Below are positions 34,676 to 48,215 of a stretch of DNA of 64,000 nt, one piece after another. The stretch is from Amblyomma americanum (Eukaryota > Arthropoda > Arachnida > Ixodida > Ixodidae), in assembly GCF_052857255.1 (NCBI RefSeq), contig NC_135497.1, forward strand, positions 350,378,799 to 350,442,798. Reading direction: 5' to 3'. A program made the position numbers and the translations under genes. The notes under the pieces were generated by a model. It had not been told where the DNA came from. It was given only the letters and a program-made list of their open reading frames with translations, and did no database searches. Positions within the stretch are counted from its first letter, which is position 1, and every line of letters starts with the position of its first letter.

Positions 34676-36720
34676 GTGCTCACCGCTTAAGAACAAGTTG
34701 CTTCAAGGACGCGTTCATGCAACTGCCCTCATCCGACATGCTATACAAACAACGTTGGTCACGGCACCATCTTAAAGCTGTAAATAAAATAATGTGCCAC
34801 CTCGTATTTGAGAAATGAAGAAATACAGAAAAGAAACCTTGATCCGTGCAAGTTTAAAAAACGAAGGTTGCGGAAATCAATCGTGAGCTCACACACATGT
34901 ATATCTTCTGACCGCGGCTTTGAGCATTGCAACATAAAAAAAGATTCATCGTCATTGTTTCAGTTTTGTTGCTAAAGGGAAAGTTACAGCTAGAGTGGTA
35001 AGTTATAATGAGCAACTCTGGAAGGATATAAACAGCAAAGCTACAATAAAAAGCTTTCCCTCTTATAAGGCATCTTGCTTTAACTTCCACATTGAAAAAA
35101 GATGTCTTTTTGATCAACTATAACTGCCGCGGTTCAGAGTTTACTTCTTATGAAAAAAGAAAACGGCGTTTTTAAGTATAAAGAACCCGCTGGCATGGAG
35201 ATATTGCGCAAGTGCGAGCAATGCCGTAGTATTGCTTTGGCCTCCAACATTTCAGTCACAAAACCCAAAGTGCCCTCTAGGAGAAATTCCAGGAAACATT
35301 TTTCCGTAATATTTGGTATAAAAAACAAACACAGTGCTCAACACTTACAAAAAGTGATAAAAAAGGTGCAAATTTCACGAAACAGACCAAACGCCCAGCA
35401 GCATTTATTTCAAGGGTGCAAATTTATTCCATCCCTGATGAGAAGGGGTAAAATTTGAAGTTACCCCTTTCTTACAAATTTCTTACACCTTTTTTTAGAG
35501 TGCACTGCAGAAATCGAAATAAATTTTGCGGAAACGGAATATTTTCTAGTGGAAGCAGTGCCTAAACAGTTTTTGGCTCTTATTATTTCAGAAACAAACA
35601 AATCGCGAACATTGCTGAATTTTGGCACTCCACCTACATGATAAGAGAACTTTTGCCAATAACAGGAGTCCCGTCTACAGAAACAGGCAATATTAGTTTC
35701 ATCAGCCTCAACGTGCACGTGAAGGATAAAATAACAAATCCCGTGTTTAGCCCACGGAGAGCAGGAAAAGTGCCGGCAACAGATATGGTGGGCCGGTCAA
35801 CAAACGTTACACACCTTGATATCGATCGGAAATGAGAGCAAAAAAGGCGGGCTCAGAGAGAAGCTAATTGACATTAGGAATCAGGAGCTTCGGCATAGTC
35901 AGCTTAATGATATTTAGGTCAGTATCTAAGGGTAGAAGAGGGCAGAAAAAAATATACGATAAAACAGGCTTCGAATGTCACGACGTACCCAATTTAGGCA
36001 AGGCTTAATTTGGTGGCCTGCACCTCTGTTTCGGAGTGTACTGTAATCATTTGCGGTCTTACGTGAGACTACTCCTTGTAGGCATAGCGACATGAATAGT
36101 TCCCTTTATTTGCGAAGACAAGCTACGGAAACGGAGTCATTCGCTTTTAAAAGCTATTTATTTGGAGGCATTTTCGGTTCGTATGATACTATGTAAATGA
36201 AGTGATTACATCAGCGAAGGATAATTTGTGAACAGTCTTAAATATGAAAGAAAATTGTAATCCTAAAACGGTATACAGCTCCCTCCGCGTAATACTTTGA
36301 ATACGTTCACTCAAGAAAAGACTGATCATTCAAGTCTAAACAGGCATCAGCATCTCGTAAATGCGCTGTTGATAATTGCAACAGAATTTAGAGCCTGGAG
36401 CCTTTATCAAATAAAGTGTACAGCCCAGAGCGTTGACCTCTAGGTCGTGCTGTGCGGCTTGTATCGTCAGTGTTACAAATCTCTCGACAATGAGATAGAC
36501 TCTCATCCTCGCCTGTCGAAAGCTTAAGATTTGGTTCAGTGCTACAAATCCCTGGTGTTTAGCGCTCGTAGAAGTGACTGCCTCTGATCGACTGATGCGT
36601 TCAACGATTTAAATCCGTTTCTCCATTGAAATCTCATATGGGGCAATTTGGTAAAGCCTACAAATTTATGTGGCAGTAATTTTCGCTTCGCATTTCTTAT
36701 TCTCTCTTGAAGGACTTTAG
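34676..36720. other. No recognisable gene; empty LTR-element site, unit 2
   Basis: Colinear with 10346-11488 joined to 16614-17511. The unoccupied ATAT target of the unit-1 retrotransposon is at 35819-35822. Confidence 0.65.
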
Positions 36721-36978
36721 GCCACTCTCACCATTTCATCCATTCGCGATTTGATCAGTGATGAGCTCAAACTCCAACCTTGCCAGGTATGCCATCGCGG
36801 GTCATGTCAGTTCTTCTGTAATAGCTGTGTTCCAGGCATTTACCTACTGCTAACGGCCCCTGCCTGCTTCAGCATGCATATGAACAGACTTAATTACCTA
36901 CATTCTCAGTACACCGAGAGCACCGGAACGTCGTCTTCAAAAAATGTTTTCGTTCTGCGAAAATTTCTAAGGTATTAA
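36721..36978 (+). pseudogene. Cys-rich open frame with CX2CX8CX2C pattern, unit 2
   Basis: Orthologue of 17512-17730 without the premature stop, ending VLRKFLRY. The Cys module is unchanged at the protein level; one silent difference (AGT/AGC) lies inside it compared with unit 1. Confidence 0.25.
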
Positions 36979-38783
36979 ATTCCAACGACCATAAAACTCG
37001 ATTTCAAAACACCATCTCGAGAGACCCTTCTCATGTTCTAACCGTATTTTTCGACTCGTTACTGACATTTGCGATGCTTTAGGGTGCCACTGAGGCAAAT
37101 TGAACGTAATTCTCGAGGCGTGGCTAGCAGCGCGAATTTTTCATTATAAAGGAGGCCACTTCTTCGTAGTAGATCCTTTGGCCAGAGTATGAATAAAGCT
37201 GCGCAAAAAAAATCGGCCTTAATAAAGCTAGCCTAAAAGCCAATGAAGCACACACGACTCAAGAAAGCAAAAAGAAGATTTAAATTAAGGGCAGGCGAGG
37301 AGGACCGTGCGAAAGTGTCCATCCTATACAGCACATGCCCGATCGTCTTGCCTGAGTACTACTCCGGGTCAGATATTGCAGGGCAAGGTGTACCGCGGAC
37401 CCTCCTAAAGGCTTGTGACGTCGGAAACCGCCCATGCGTTTAATGTATATCGTAGCCAATGGCGTAGATAGACGCATCGCTACAGTGTGCTCAATTTGCT
37501 GTCTATGAACGCGAGCTCTGCGGATTTATAATCATCTAGACGGCGTGCAAAAGGCTTGCGATATTGAATTTGGCGCAGATGCCTCGCGTATTCAATGACT
37601 TCGCTGCGACGACTTGTGGATTGCACAGATAATACCCTCCTTTGGGTGTGTTATCTGTGACTGCACTGCTTTTGTGATGTCATCGACAGAGAGCCATCGG
37701 CGCGCGCTGACAAGGGCACCGACATGGGCGTGCTGCGAAGCAGTCTTTTTATTTGGTGCTGAAGCCCTCATGGTAAGGGGTAACGTCGCGCAGCATTGTC
37801 CAAACTGCGCGGGATCCTTTGTAGCGCGATATACCGGCCCAACTCGACCACTAGAGCAGCGGAAAGCCTGTAGGTGAATTTGAGACAGGAGCTGTCAGCA
37901 GCCAGGCGGCACATGTGAAATAGCACTGATCTACTTCTACACTTGAAATAAGGCTCGTGACAATTTCACGTTTGACTTCTCTGCATACCTTTTCTTGTTT
38001 TAAAACTGCTTTCTTAGAACTGATTCCGAAGGCTGTGTGGAAAAGTAGCTTTTTGGCGTTATCGAATGTCACTGCCACTGGCTAGAAATAGGCGGCGCTA
38101 AAGTGTGTTTAATTTGCTGTCTGTAGTGACGAAATTTTAGCATTGTACGATCTTAAATTTCAACAAAAGGGTGTGGCATTCTCTTGTGTTTCGACTATTA
38201 TATTGCCAATTCGGCGTGTACTATCAAGAAAATTTTGCAAAATCTAATATTGCTTAGGCAATTGAGCTCATTTTTAGCAGTTATCAGCACAGAAAATTTT
38301 CATATGTTGTTGCTGCTTGATTGAGAGCAACAAAGCGAACAAAATGCATGAGCGCATTGTGATTCAAAAATTTGTTTTCTACATGTTTACAAAATGCCGT
38401 AATGTTACCATTTAATAGTCTTTTGAGACATCTGATAGGCAAATGCGTCACTTTTAATGAGGGTTAATTTGCAATTAAAACGCAAATTTTAACATAAAAT
38501 AGACCGTTTCGAAAAAAAATTGCTCCAAAGTACCGCCTTCACCATACAGGCGGTTCACGGTGGCCCGGAAGCGGGAGCGACCTGCGTAAAAAATTAAAAA
38601 AATAAAATAGCATGAGACGAAATAAGGAGGGAAACAACCAATGCAAAATATTTCTTGGAAGCCCAGTTTACAACTTTCAGTTGTTTCATGGCTCTAGCTT
38701 CTTGCCAAAATGTTTCTGGCCTCCATAATTACTGCAGCGATGAGATGACTGAAGCACATTGATACACATCCTTAAACACGCCC
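36979..38783. other. No recognisable gene, unit 2
   Basis: Colinear with 17731-19570. Confidence 0.55.
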
Positions 38784-38976
38784 CCCGTTGCCGTGGTGGC
38801 TTACTGGTTATGGTGCTCGGCTCCTGATCCGAATGACGCGCGCTCAATTCCGGCCGCGGTGGTCGCATTCGATGGAGACGAAGTGCCAGAGGCTCATTAA
38901 CTGTGTATTGTCAGTGCATGTTAAACAACCCAAGGGCGTCGAAATTATGCGCAGCCCTACACTACAGTGTTTGTAG
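38784..38976 (+). mobile_element. Old degenerate SINE, unit 2
   Basis: Orthologue of 19571-19763, nearly identical, with the same decayed box B. Confidence 0.75.
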
Positions 38977-40961
38977 GAAAGAGACTGCTTACAGATCCCG
39001 TAAATCCTCAGCGACAAGAGGACACGAAGGCCCGTGGAAACGCAGACAGTCACGTGACAGAGATGCTTGTGGCGTCGTCCGTGATTTTAAAATCTAAATC
39101 CGACGTCTAGCTCTTCCATCATGTTTCCGCTAAATGTCTCTCTTAATTGGTGAAGACTATTCGGTGTTCAGACTAGATACGCACTTTATATTACTCTTTC
39201 GTCGACAGCGCAGTACTTTGCAAAAGACAGCCTTCTTTTAGAGTTTAAGATTATCGCTACCGGAGGCATTGTACGAATCATCCGAAAACGGCAAATTCTA
39301 GCTGATATAGTTTTAGCGGGTCTTGGAGCTAGTACTTCATGGTACAAGTTCTTGATGAATACGATCAGGGCCATTTCGCCATTGTGGGCACCAGTTACAA
39401 CTCAACATTGCGTCTTTCTACGCATTAAATGCAAGGAGCCTCACGACTTGAGTTTAAAGTGATAAAAAAAATGCAGTTAGAACTGTGACTGAATTAAGCC
39501 GCATACAGCAAGCCCCGTTATTGATAAGTGCTTATCAGTGCGAGGTTGTAGCGAGGATGTGATCGCTCCTGCTGATGTGATCCGCAGTTTCTTCCTTCTT
39601 CTGTACTTCTCGTTGGCACATTCTTGCGAATAGTGCAGATTATCGTCTGTATTGCCGAAGAGTATGCAATATTAGTAATTAGTCAGCTTTATACACAGCT
39701 CTATGCGGGATTCCAAAAGAATATTAAAATTTTTGTAAGCTTGAACAAATAATGACATTGATATGCTTGTGCAGTGATTTGCGTTTTCGCAAGTTTTTGC
39801 ACTCAGTTAGGCTGTTTTCGGGCCGATGTGCATTTGGGATACTCACGCAATAGTGCAGTATGATACCGTATATACTGAGCTGTGTGAGCAAGGGGAACGA
39901 ATGGAGAGTATTGTACGATTATATTCATTTCATTTTAGATCCTCATTTTTCTGCAGTGTCGTACATAACCTGAGCACGTAAACTGTTAGTTAAAACGCCT
40001 CCAAACAGGGTCCTTAGGTAGCTAGTAGTAATCAGCCTGACTGCTATTTGTCAACTCAAACTGTCCGCATTCAAAAGTCTATTTCAGTGCAAAGCTGCGA
40101 GTTCAGATCCAAAATTCACATCGACTGATTCTGTAATGAGAAGTAATACAGCCACAGAGGCCGCGACATCGTTCAATTCATTCCACAATCTGCGTGCAGA
40201 GTAAATAAAGATTGCAGTTAATAATTAGAAACAAATCGCGCCGAGTATTTCTTTCCCGCAGCCCAGTTTATCTATAAGCCTCACAAAATAGTATGCTCAA
40301 TTAATTTGAGAATTAGACCATATACGCGCTATTCAGCGCCGAGTGGAACGGCGCTACACACGGGCCAGATGCTTAAGGGGCCTCAAAGTGGCGCGATGTT
40401 TGTAGAGCAAAATTAAGGGACAAATACACCTTCTGGCGGAAGAAAAGCGCTGGAAGTCTTGTTACTCTCTGGATCCCCGAAAGACTATCTACCTCTTTTG
40501 GCAGATGGTGCGGGGGCTTGGAACGCTTCCACAGCATCGAATCCCATTCTACGCGTTAGCGCCGCACCAAGCCCATCGCCAGTTTGATGTAGCAACTGGT
40601 TTCTGCAGAATTATTGCGGGTGCAATGAAAACCTCGAGTTGCCAGTATGTTCCTCCTGCATCACGAACATCAGCGATGGATGTTATCTTTACTGCTGAGG
40701 AACTCAGCGCTACCCTTGCTAAGCCGTGAGTGGCCGTTTGTCTTCACCAGGGCCAGAGGGGTTCGATTGCCAGTGCCGTCTGAGACAACCTGTTTCCTAA
40801 TGGCTCAAAGATTTCCCCCGCATAGTGCTCGGCTCTTCCTAGTTGAAATGCTTGGGACAAGAGTCGTGGAACAAACCATTGCATTGATGGGCCAGTGATT
40901 TGTTAGGCCGTAAAACAAACCAAAATCCGCCTTACGCGATAAAAGCCCACTTCAAACCGAA
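38977..40961. other. No recognisable gene, unit 2
   Basis: Colinear with 19764-21795, but with TTAAGC (39494-39499) in place of the 61 bp of unit 1. Confidence 0.55.
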
Positions 40962-41024
40962 GCCTTGGCCTTGAGATAGAGCATCCGGCTCGAAATCAGG
41001 AGGTGCCGGATTCGATCCCCAGTG
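40962..41024 (+). pseudogene. Degenerate tRNA-like sequence, unit 2
   Basis: Orthologue of 21796-21858 with one substitution (CGAAATCAGG) in the presumptive anticodon region. Confidence 0.4.
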
Positions 41025-41066
41025 ACTCTGGACACCCACCCGTTTTCTATTTGGTGGAATAACCGT

Positions 41067-41135
41067 AGCGGAAGCCTAATGGTTGGCCATCCGCCTCGCA
41101 TGCGAGAGGTGCGGGGTTCGAACCCCTGTGGCGCA
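41067..41135 (+). pseudogene. tRNA-like sequence (anticodon CGC), unit 2
   Basis: Orthologue of 21901-21969. The anticodon loop is CTCGCAT (CGC instead of GGC). The acceptor is weakened by AGCGGAA against TGGCGCA. The T arm is intact. Confidence 0.5.
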
Positions 41136-41481
41136 GGATGCCCACCGGTGATACTATGAGTACAACCTTCCCCTGAACTGGAGCTCGGCTCAATTAGGGT
41201 GTAATGTTTGGGAAATGGGTCTTTGACCCCAATTTGGGCCTGATTGCATCACCTATACTGCGCTGTGTCACCTTGGCGACGACGCGCGACGAGAGGTACT
41301 CAACCTTTACAATCATTCATGCCCAACGGTGTTGCTGGTCTCCAGTGGAAATCCAGTCGGCTGATACCGCTACTAAAACTACGGAAATCCGATATTGAGC
41401 TCACATCTTTGGCCTAACGTCACTGATCCTCTGTCCCCAAATTAGCAAAATAAACGCCAGAAGCACATGTGCGTTGCAGGA
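41136..41481. other. Interval between tRNA-like sequence and LINE, unit 2
   Basis: Colinear with 21970-22317; unassigned. Confidence 0.4.
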
Positions 41482-43639
41482 TTTCTTCATGTCAAAGGTG
41501 CTTACGATAACCTCAGACATTAAGCCACTCTTGATGTGGAAGAGCCTGTTTGAATTTCTGGCCAGAGTGTACTGGTGGATCAAAAGGTATTCGACCACAA
41601 GGCCATTTTTATTATGTGTGAAGTTGATCCGACACCTGTTTATTACACCTCCCAGGGCTTGCCCCAGGGCGGAGTTCTGAGCCCTACAATGTTTAAGCTG
41701 ACACTTATATCACTCCCAGAGAACCTACCAAATACCGTCCATATTTCTATGTGTACCGATGACGTCTGCATCTCAGCCTCCACTCTGACGCTCCTGAAGG
41801 TGCGACCAAGACTTCAGCGAGCAGCAACCACAACTTCCTGCTGTCTCCGAGAGCATGGTCTTAGCATTTCAGACGGGAAGCGCGCGTTATATAGAGTGGC
41901 ATATACACGCAAATGAATCACTCAATATCCTTTAACTATCGACGGCCCACCCATTGCTATTGTACTTCTCATTGCTGTTTAGGGGTTATCATTGACAGCA
42001 CAGGGGTTTATCATGCAGCCCGCATTGCAGTGTGAGCGAATCTCTATCCATCCTCTACTGAGATTTCTGTCCGTGAAATCATTGGGCTTTTCGGTTCAGG
42101 CAATGCTGCAGCTGCACAGATCACTTTTCTTGGGATTTTTGCGGTATAATACTGCCGTGCTATTGAACACACACAAGACAAATTTGCGTGCCCTCCGGAC
42201 AGTAAAGCTCAGCCTCTTTACACATGCCTGGGTATCCCTCGCAGCTTACCAACAGTTCAACTATTGCTATCGACAAGGGCGACCCACTTTCGACGCGTAT
42301 ATCATTTGACACCCTGCTGATACACGCACTTAAAGTAGCAAGGATTCCTCAACGTCATCTCGTTTCAGTTACGGTACTGAGCCCATATGCAGCGTTTTGT
42401 AATGTAATAGGAGCCCACCAATTGTCCATCTCGTCACAGTTAATCCCGGCCGCACGGCCTTCCACTGCGGTGTGGTGTCCGGGGGAGTCATGTATGCGCC
42501 TTGCAATTCATAGGATAGCGAAGAAAACGAAGTTATCGACTCCGATCCTTAAGCAGCTGACACACTACCTATTCCATGCCAAATATGACCGCACGCATGT
42601 ACATACACCTCGCTCGGCCTCATCTACTATTTCAGTTTGCGCCGTGGTCATTCCTAGAAAACAGGCCAGTATTAACCAACTAGTTTCTTATTGGACAACA
42701 TCAACAGGGTCTGAATGGTCCACTCTTCATATAGCTGCGCTGTACATCGGTGCATAAACACTCCAGAAATGAGCTGTGTTCTGCGATTCAAAAGCTGTCT
42801 GCAATGTCTCAATTCTGCTTTCCTCAATGGCGATCACGAGAAAACCACAGCGGAGATGAGACGTCTTCAACGCCAGGCACTGGAAGAAGGTCATGACGTC
42901 ATCTACCAGTCGCTATCAGGACAAGTGGAATCGTCAGGAAATGACGCAGCTGAGGCTAGGGCTTCATTGGCCCACGGCAGTACCAACATTCTCCGGATAC
43001 CACTGACAAGAGCCGACACAGCGTGACATTTGAGAGTGCTTGGCCGGAGTGAGATCTCAGCGTCATGGTCTCCCGCTGCAAACTATACATGCCGTTTGCT
43101 CTGCCTCGACCGCATACTTCAACTAAATCCTCCTGCCGGCCTCTCCCGCAGCGATGCTACACTTTTGTGTCGCCTTAGGCCGGGAGTGCCATTTACAAAT
43201 GCCTACTCCTACTTAATCGCAAGGCAGGCTTTCGTGCCTGTAAAAACAACTGGCACGATATTAAAATTGAGCACCGACTTTGTGAGTGTCCCCGGTTTGA
43301 ACGTGAGCGTGTCCTCCTTACTGGAACGCTCCGGCGCTTTGATCCTCGGCCCCTTATATCCTCTGCCCTTGGACTAAACCTTCATCGCAGAGGACAGCTG
43401 TGAAGGCGCATTTCAAGTTCTTGAAATACACAGGACTGAGTTCAAGGTTGGAAAATTCCAGTCTCTGTGTCTCCTGTTAATAATTGAATACGGACACGTT
43501 AAAAAGTGATCTCAATTTCCCTTTTCCCCTTTCTATCTCTCCCTCTGTGCCCCTTCCCGCGTGTAGTGTAGTATACTGGGCGTCACCTAGTACACCTCGC
43601 TGCTTTCCGTTCATGTCCCTCTATCTTTTTCAAAGATAG
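41482..43639 (+). mobile_element. Degenerate non-LTR retrotransposon, unit 2
   Basis: Orthologue of 22318-24476. The RT fragment (41575-41916) is open with GLPQGGVLSPTMF and CTDDV. The RNase H-like region is open for 177 codons (42224-42757). Frame 42715-43026 contains SGNDAAEA, and the C-terminal block is at 43030-43377. Where unit 1 has a stop after HDVIFQ, this copy reads through (CAG TCG). It is slightly less decayed but still frame-broken. Confidence 0.8.
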
Positions 43640-46600
43640 TGCACATACTCAATGCCACTCGGCAATCTCATCGGCCTCCGAAGAAACTGAAATGCAAAAT
43701 CGCGAATCACAATGGTTACGAAGAATTTTTTATCTTCACCTTAAATTCTTGAGAAAACACCTCTCAGTTGATGTCAACTGTTGATTGCTGACTTCTCCAC
43801 ACATATGTTAAAAAACGGTATCCGTGAGGACGACAGTTCCTAAAGCTGCTCATCCTTGATACCGCTGCAGCAAACACGACGGAGGCTGTCATCCACCAAA
43901 ATATAACGCCGTCTTGCGATATGTTTTCCTTAATTATACCCGGCATACTATATTTAAATTTCGACATGTAGCGCGAACGACGAGATTCTGGTCATTTACA
44001 CACTTTTCGCGTAGTAAAGCACGACACTACAATGAACCTACACTCTAACAGACGATTAAGGGCCCATACGTGACTCTGGATTGAACGTAAACACAGTTCA
44101 GCATAGATTAGAGCCTACAACAGAATATAACCGACCAGAACACAAAAATGTGCTCCACATTGTTGAATCTTTCCGCGCTTCAGTGGGTTTGAGAAGGAAA
44201 TACATGTTTCATACTTTCTTTGGCCCTGCTCCCTCATAGATTCTTACTAAAGTGACAGCCAGTAATACTAAATGGGCAGCTGTGAAGAAAAGCGAGAAGC
44301 GCTCCCCAGAAAGCCACAAGTAGGTCTAAGTACAAGTAACACCGGCTACTAGAGACAAGGAAGCAAGCAAACCTGATCCTACTCAGACCAAAAGGTTCAA
44401 AATATACTTGAGTTTTGCTTTTCTATAGTGCTTATACCTAAGCAAATTATATTCTACTGTGAAAAATGAATCTTGCTCTTTAAAGGCAGGCAAAAAGAAC
44501 CCGGGGTCTTCGCTGTCGGCTATTCAGTCGAATAAGATACTCGAAACTGCGGTTCACAACGTGGGGGTGAAGCCGGCTAGTCAAACCTGGTTAAAATGTA
44601 GCACATGGGTCTAGCGCTTTTGCAACTGTTAGCATAATGTGAGGAAGCCACTGGCGCTGATGGGCCACCAGCATGAATGGAAGAGTTCTCATTTGTCCTC
44701 TCTCGTATTTTTTCGGCTGTAAGTTTAAGGTCGTTATCAGAAGTGTGCAGGCGCCTGCGAGATGCCACTTACATAAGTGGGCGGGGAAAAGCAGCCGAGA
44801 TCACCGTGCGCCAAGTCCCGCTGGCCCTTTCCGCAACTATCTCCCCACTGAAGCACTGCCAGCACCTTGGCAGTGGCGGCGGTGACGGAGGCGGTGCACG
44901 TCCAACCGACCACGCCTTCCGCGTAGGGGTCAGGCGGGTGGCCCAAAACAGACGTCGCTCTCCAGGTATGCGGGGGAGCCGAGCCTGTGCGGTTGGCTGC
45001 AACAGGCACATTAATAGACGAAGTCCACTCAAGGATTGCCGAAGAGAAATGCAAAGCAATATCGGTATACCCGACAGCGCGTGCTGAGAAAAGATTTGTC
45101 ACTTATTACGCGCCCAAAAGAAGGGTCTACGCAGTCACAATTTTATTTGAGAAGAAGGTCCAGGTGGACAAAACATTAAAACTGGAATAACATAGGCAAG
45201 AATAACGATTAATAGTTGTACAGTATTATTAACTGGGCTACTGGGTAGATTTCCTTAGGCATGACTCCTTAATGATGGGAGTAGATCAAACGGCGGTATC
45301 ATTAAGTGCTTTTGGCCGTAGTAGATGCAGCGGAGTGCCCATGTTTAACACTCTCGCAAGAAAAATTAGGAAAACCTACCCCGTACAGATAAAATTTTTC
45401 TTCTAAATCAGGAACTAACGAAGCGAAATAAAATTTGCTGACATGTCCCAAAGCAGTTTCATATTCACTATTCCATAATTGTTCACACCTGAGGGACATC
45501 GCTTTGCACATTATTTTGCTGTTGAGCTATTAACGGTTGTCACTTATCCCTTATCGTTTCTTTATTTATAACTGACTGATTTCGTTGTCATCATTCTTCT
45601 TGTGCCAGACTAATAGGAGCATATTCTCTCTGTCTTTGTACGAAATTACTCGTCCTAGGCGACACCTCTGAGCGATGTCATGTTTTTCATGTTCAAAATT
45701 TAGAACGTCAGAGTTGTCGGCACTATAAAATTTCTTTTCGTCCGCCACTTTAAAATGGTGCTTAAAATTTTCATCAGGTACACACATTCCTAGTCTGGTT
45801 CTCCGATGGCATGCGCAGCGCTGGCTTTAAATCTCTCCACAACAAACGTCAACGGCACCTGACTCTTGTCAGATGTGTACATAACCTGTTGCAACTGTCC
45901 CGCTAGCCCCTTAAAACATAACTGGTGGCTCCGTCGGTTATTGATCGGGTTGCATGTCGGCATCACCCATAATAATATTAGAATAGACACAGGAAGATAG
46001 GCATTTGCAAAAGTGCGCCGCAAGCGCTGCCTGCAAGGATTCCGAGGGATGCGATGATCACAAATAGGAGCGCCTGAGTTGTCTCCAGCAGAGGGAAGTA
46101 GTGCAGGCCAGACAACGCACAGCCCACAAGCGGAAATTCAACGTTAACAACACTGCCCACAATACTGCCGCCAAACTTCGAGTACGTTGAACTGGATCTT
46201 CTGTACTACAGCCTTGCGTTTCAGGGACGAAACACCATATATCTGGTTGCACTGGCTGTTCCGTGTCGATCAGCGAATTTGGTTTCCCATACAGAGATGT
46301 GTAGTTTCTGCGAGCCAATCAGAACCCATCAGAAATTCTCCCAGCCATTTCCACCCTTCAGAAGCCAGGACCCACCAGAAGCACATGCAGCATCACAACA
46401 AAATGCCACGACGAAGCAAATTTAAAGATGGTATGGGAGGCGATCAATATAAAAGCGAAAGTGGAAAACTAAATGTTAAATCAATGCTTCCAGAGCAGAT
46501 TTGCCGCATCGCATTGCATCACCACGCATTATATTTTGTTTCACGGATATTGTAGAACCGGAGCCATTACAACAAAACTTCATTTTTCTAACGTCTCAGA

Positions 46601-46967
46601 ACTATTTCAAGTACCTCACAGACCACCCACTAAATGACTGCACTTCTAAGTTTGAACCTTGAAATAATGTCACCAAAATATCAGAAGAAAGCGAGTGATT
46701 TTCGATGCTGGTTTCTTCCCATCAAAACTAGCAGCGTTTTAATTACTGTTGAACCTGGTTAGACAGCGAAAGCTATGGTGTATCGGGCAACTAGACGCGG
46801 CTTGGCTTTTGTAACTTAGTCTGCGTTCCGGATACTGGATAGGCAACGGGTGCTCAGGCAGCTAAAAGTTAAATTAATGGGTTTTCGCGAGATGTTGACC
46901 ATTCAATGAACGCTGTGGCCTATTGCTGCAGTGCCGCGCGTCTGCCACATTGTTGTCACTGCTAATG
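43640..46967. other. No recognisable gene, unit 3 proximal stretch
   Basis: Colinear with 171-3497. The hydrophobic minus frame is at 45978-46160. Confidence 0.6.
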
Positions 46968-47439
46968 AACGCAGGCCACATCTCTCTCTTACCACGGCCA
47001 CGTACATCATAGCGCAATGGAGGTGTCCACTGACCCAGGGAGCCAGTTACGCGCTCTTCCTTTCCTCAAAATCACCGCAGTCTATATCGCTGTCAACGCC
47101 TTCGCCAATGAACACTATGAACGCCGACATCCTACAGCTAAAACTTCCGCCTTTCTGCTACACATTATCAATGGTGGTGGTAGTGGTTTTATTTAATATA
47201 ATAGTAAAAAGGAAGGAAAAGATTTTTGCTAACCCCGGCATCTGCCATCGATGCACCATCGATGATCGATGATCGAAGTACCTGAGCTGGGGCAGCGGAA
47301 ATAAAGGACAGCAGTGTCAACGCATGCAGCGCGCATCTCTCACTATCGCCACGTAGCTTAAAGCGCGACTGAGGTGTCCACTGAGCCAGGTGGCAGGTGT
47401 GCGCCTTTCTTTGCTAAGCGAAGAGTCTGTATCGATTGC
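46968..47439. repeat. Diverged 120-bp direct duplication, unit 3
   Basis: Copies at 46968-47090 and 47319-47439, colinear with units 1 and 2. The spacer has a small indel near 47140-47162. Confidence 0.7.
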
Positions 47440-47444
47440 AAGGC

Positions 47445-48215
47445 TATGATTCAAGCGTTGGTACAAGAGCGCGGTGACGACGGCTGCACGAGCAGCTAGA
47501 GCGCAGTGATGTCATGGCGGTCACGTGAAACAGCTCGGAGGCAGCGGCACACTCTAACCCTCCTCTCCCGCTCCTCGGTTCAATGCCATATGAAACACAA
47601 GCCGAACAAACTACAGAAGGCAGTAGTAAAGCTTGCGCTTTAATACTCACGGGAGTACCCTTCGATGTGAAAGTACCGCGGTGGTGTATGGGTGGACGGC
47701 TCACGGCTCTGACAGGCTGGGCGCTCTCCCGGACATGCAGCCGCCGTGGACATCGACGTGGAGCTCGAGAGCAGTGGCCGGCATCGCCTGCCTGTCCACC
47801 GCGTTTGCTGCCGCAGGGTCCGCCCGAGACGGCTAGGCCGCTGTAGAGCTCGGAGAGCGGTGGCCGCCCAGGTGACCACTTTGCAGAGTCCATGTTGCGA
47901 CCGCAGTCCCCGGGGCAGGAGCCCAGTCCTCGCTCGGCGGCGCCACGACAACACGGAGGAGACGAGAGGCGCGGCGAAGAAGGCGACGATCCGTCTGAAG
48001 GACCAGGCGGAGCTGACTTCAGAGAGGCACTGTGCATTGCTACGTGTCGCGCAAAAAGGAACGCTCGGTGTAGTGCCTACGTGCGAATCGTCGAATACTG
48101 AATGAGGAAGGCGCAACTCGTGCGCTCGAGCGCTTCTGCTTGCTGTACTGCCTTCTCTTCTTCGTGGCGCTTTGCGCAAGGTGCAGCTTTGGCAGGAATT
48201 AGCGGCGCTCACACG
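47445..48215. promoter_or_regulatory. CpG-rich block 1, unit 3
   Basis: Orthologue of 3975-4745. ATG (47891-47893, minus) and GTGAGT donor (47645-47650) are both kept, giving the same 81-codon open exon 47651-47893. A second minus frame here is open for 190 codons across the donor, unlike units 1 and 2. Confidence 0.35.

Larger units (their letters stand above)
24307..43469. repeat. Tandem array unit 2 (19163 bp)
   Basis: This is the shortest unit and closest to the basic plan: no LTR retrotransposon and no second SINE. It shares with unit 3 the 27-bp segment at 29806-29832 and the short 6-bp replacement at 39494-39499, so units 2 and 3 group together against unit 1 on these two characters. 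Its private changes include a mutated right target-site duplication of the SINE (30467-30474) and loss of the ATG in the minus-strand CpG-block candidate exon. Confidence 0.95.
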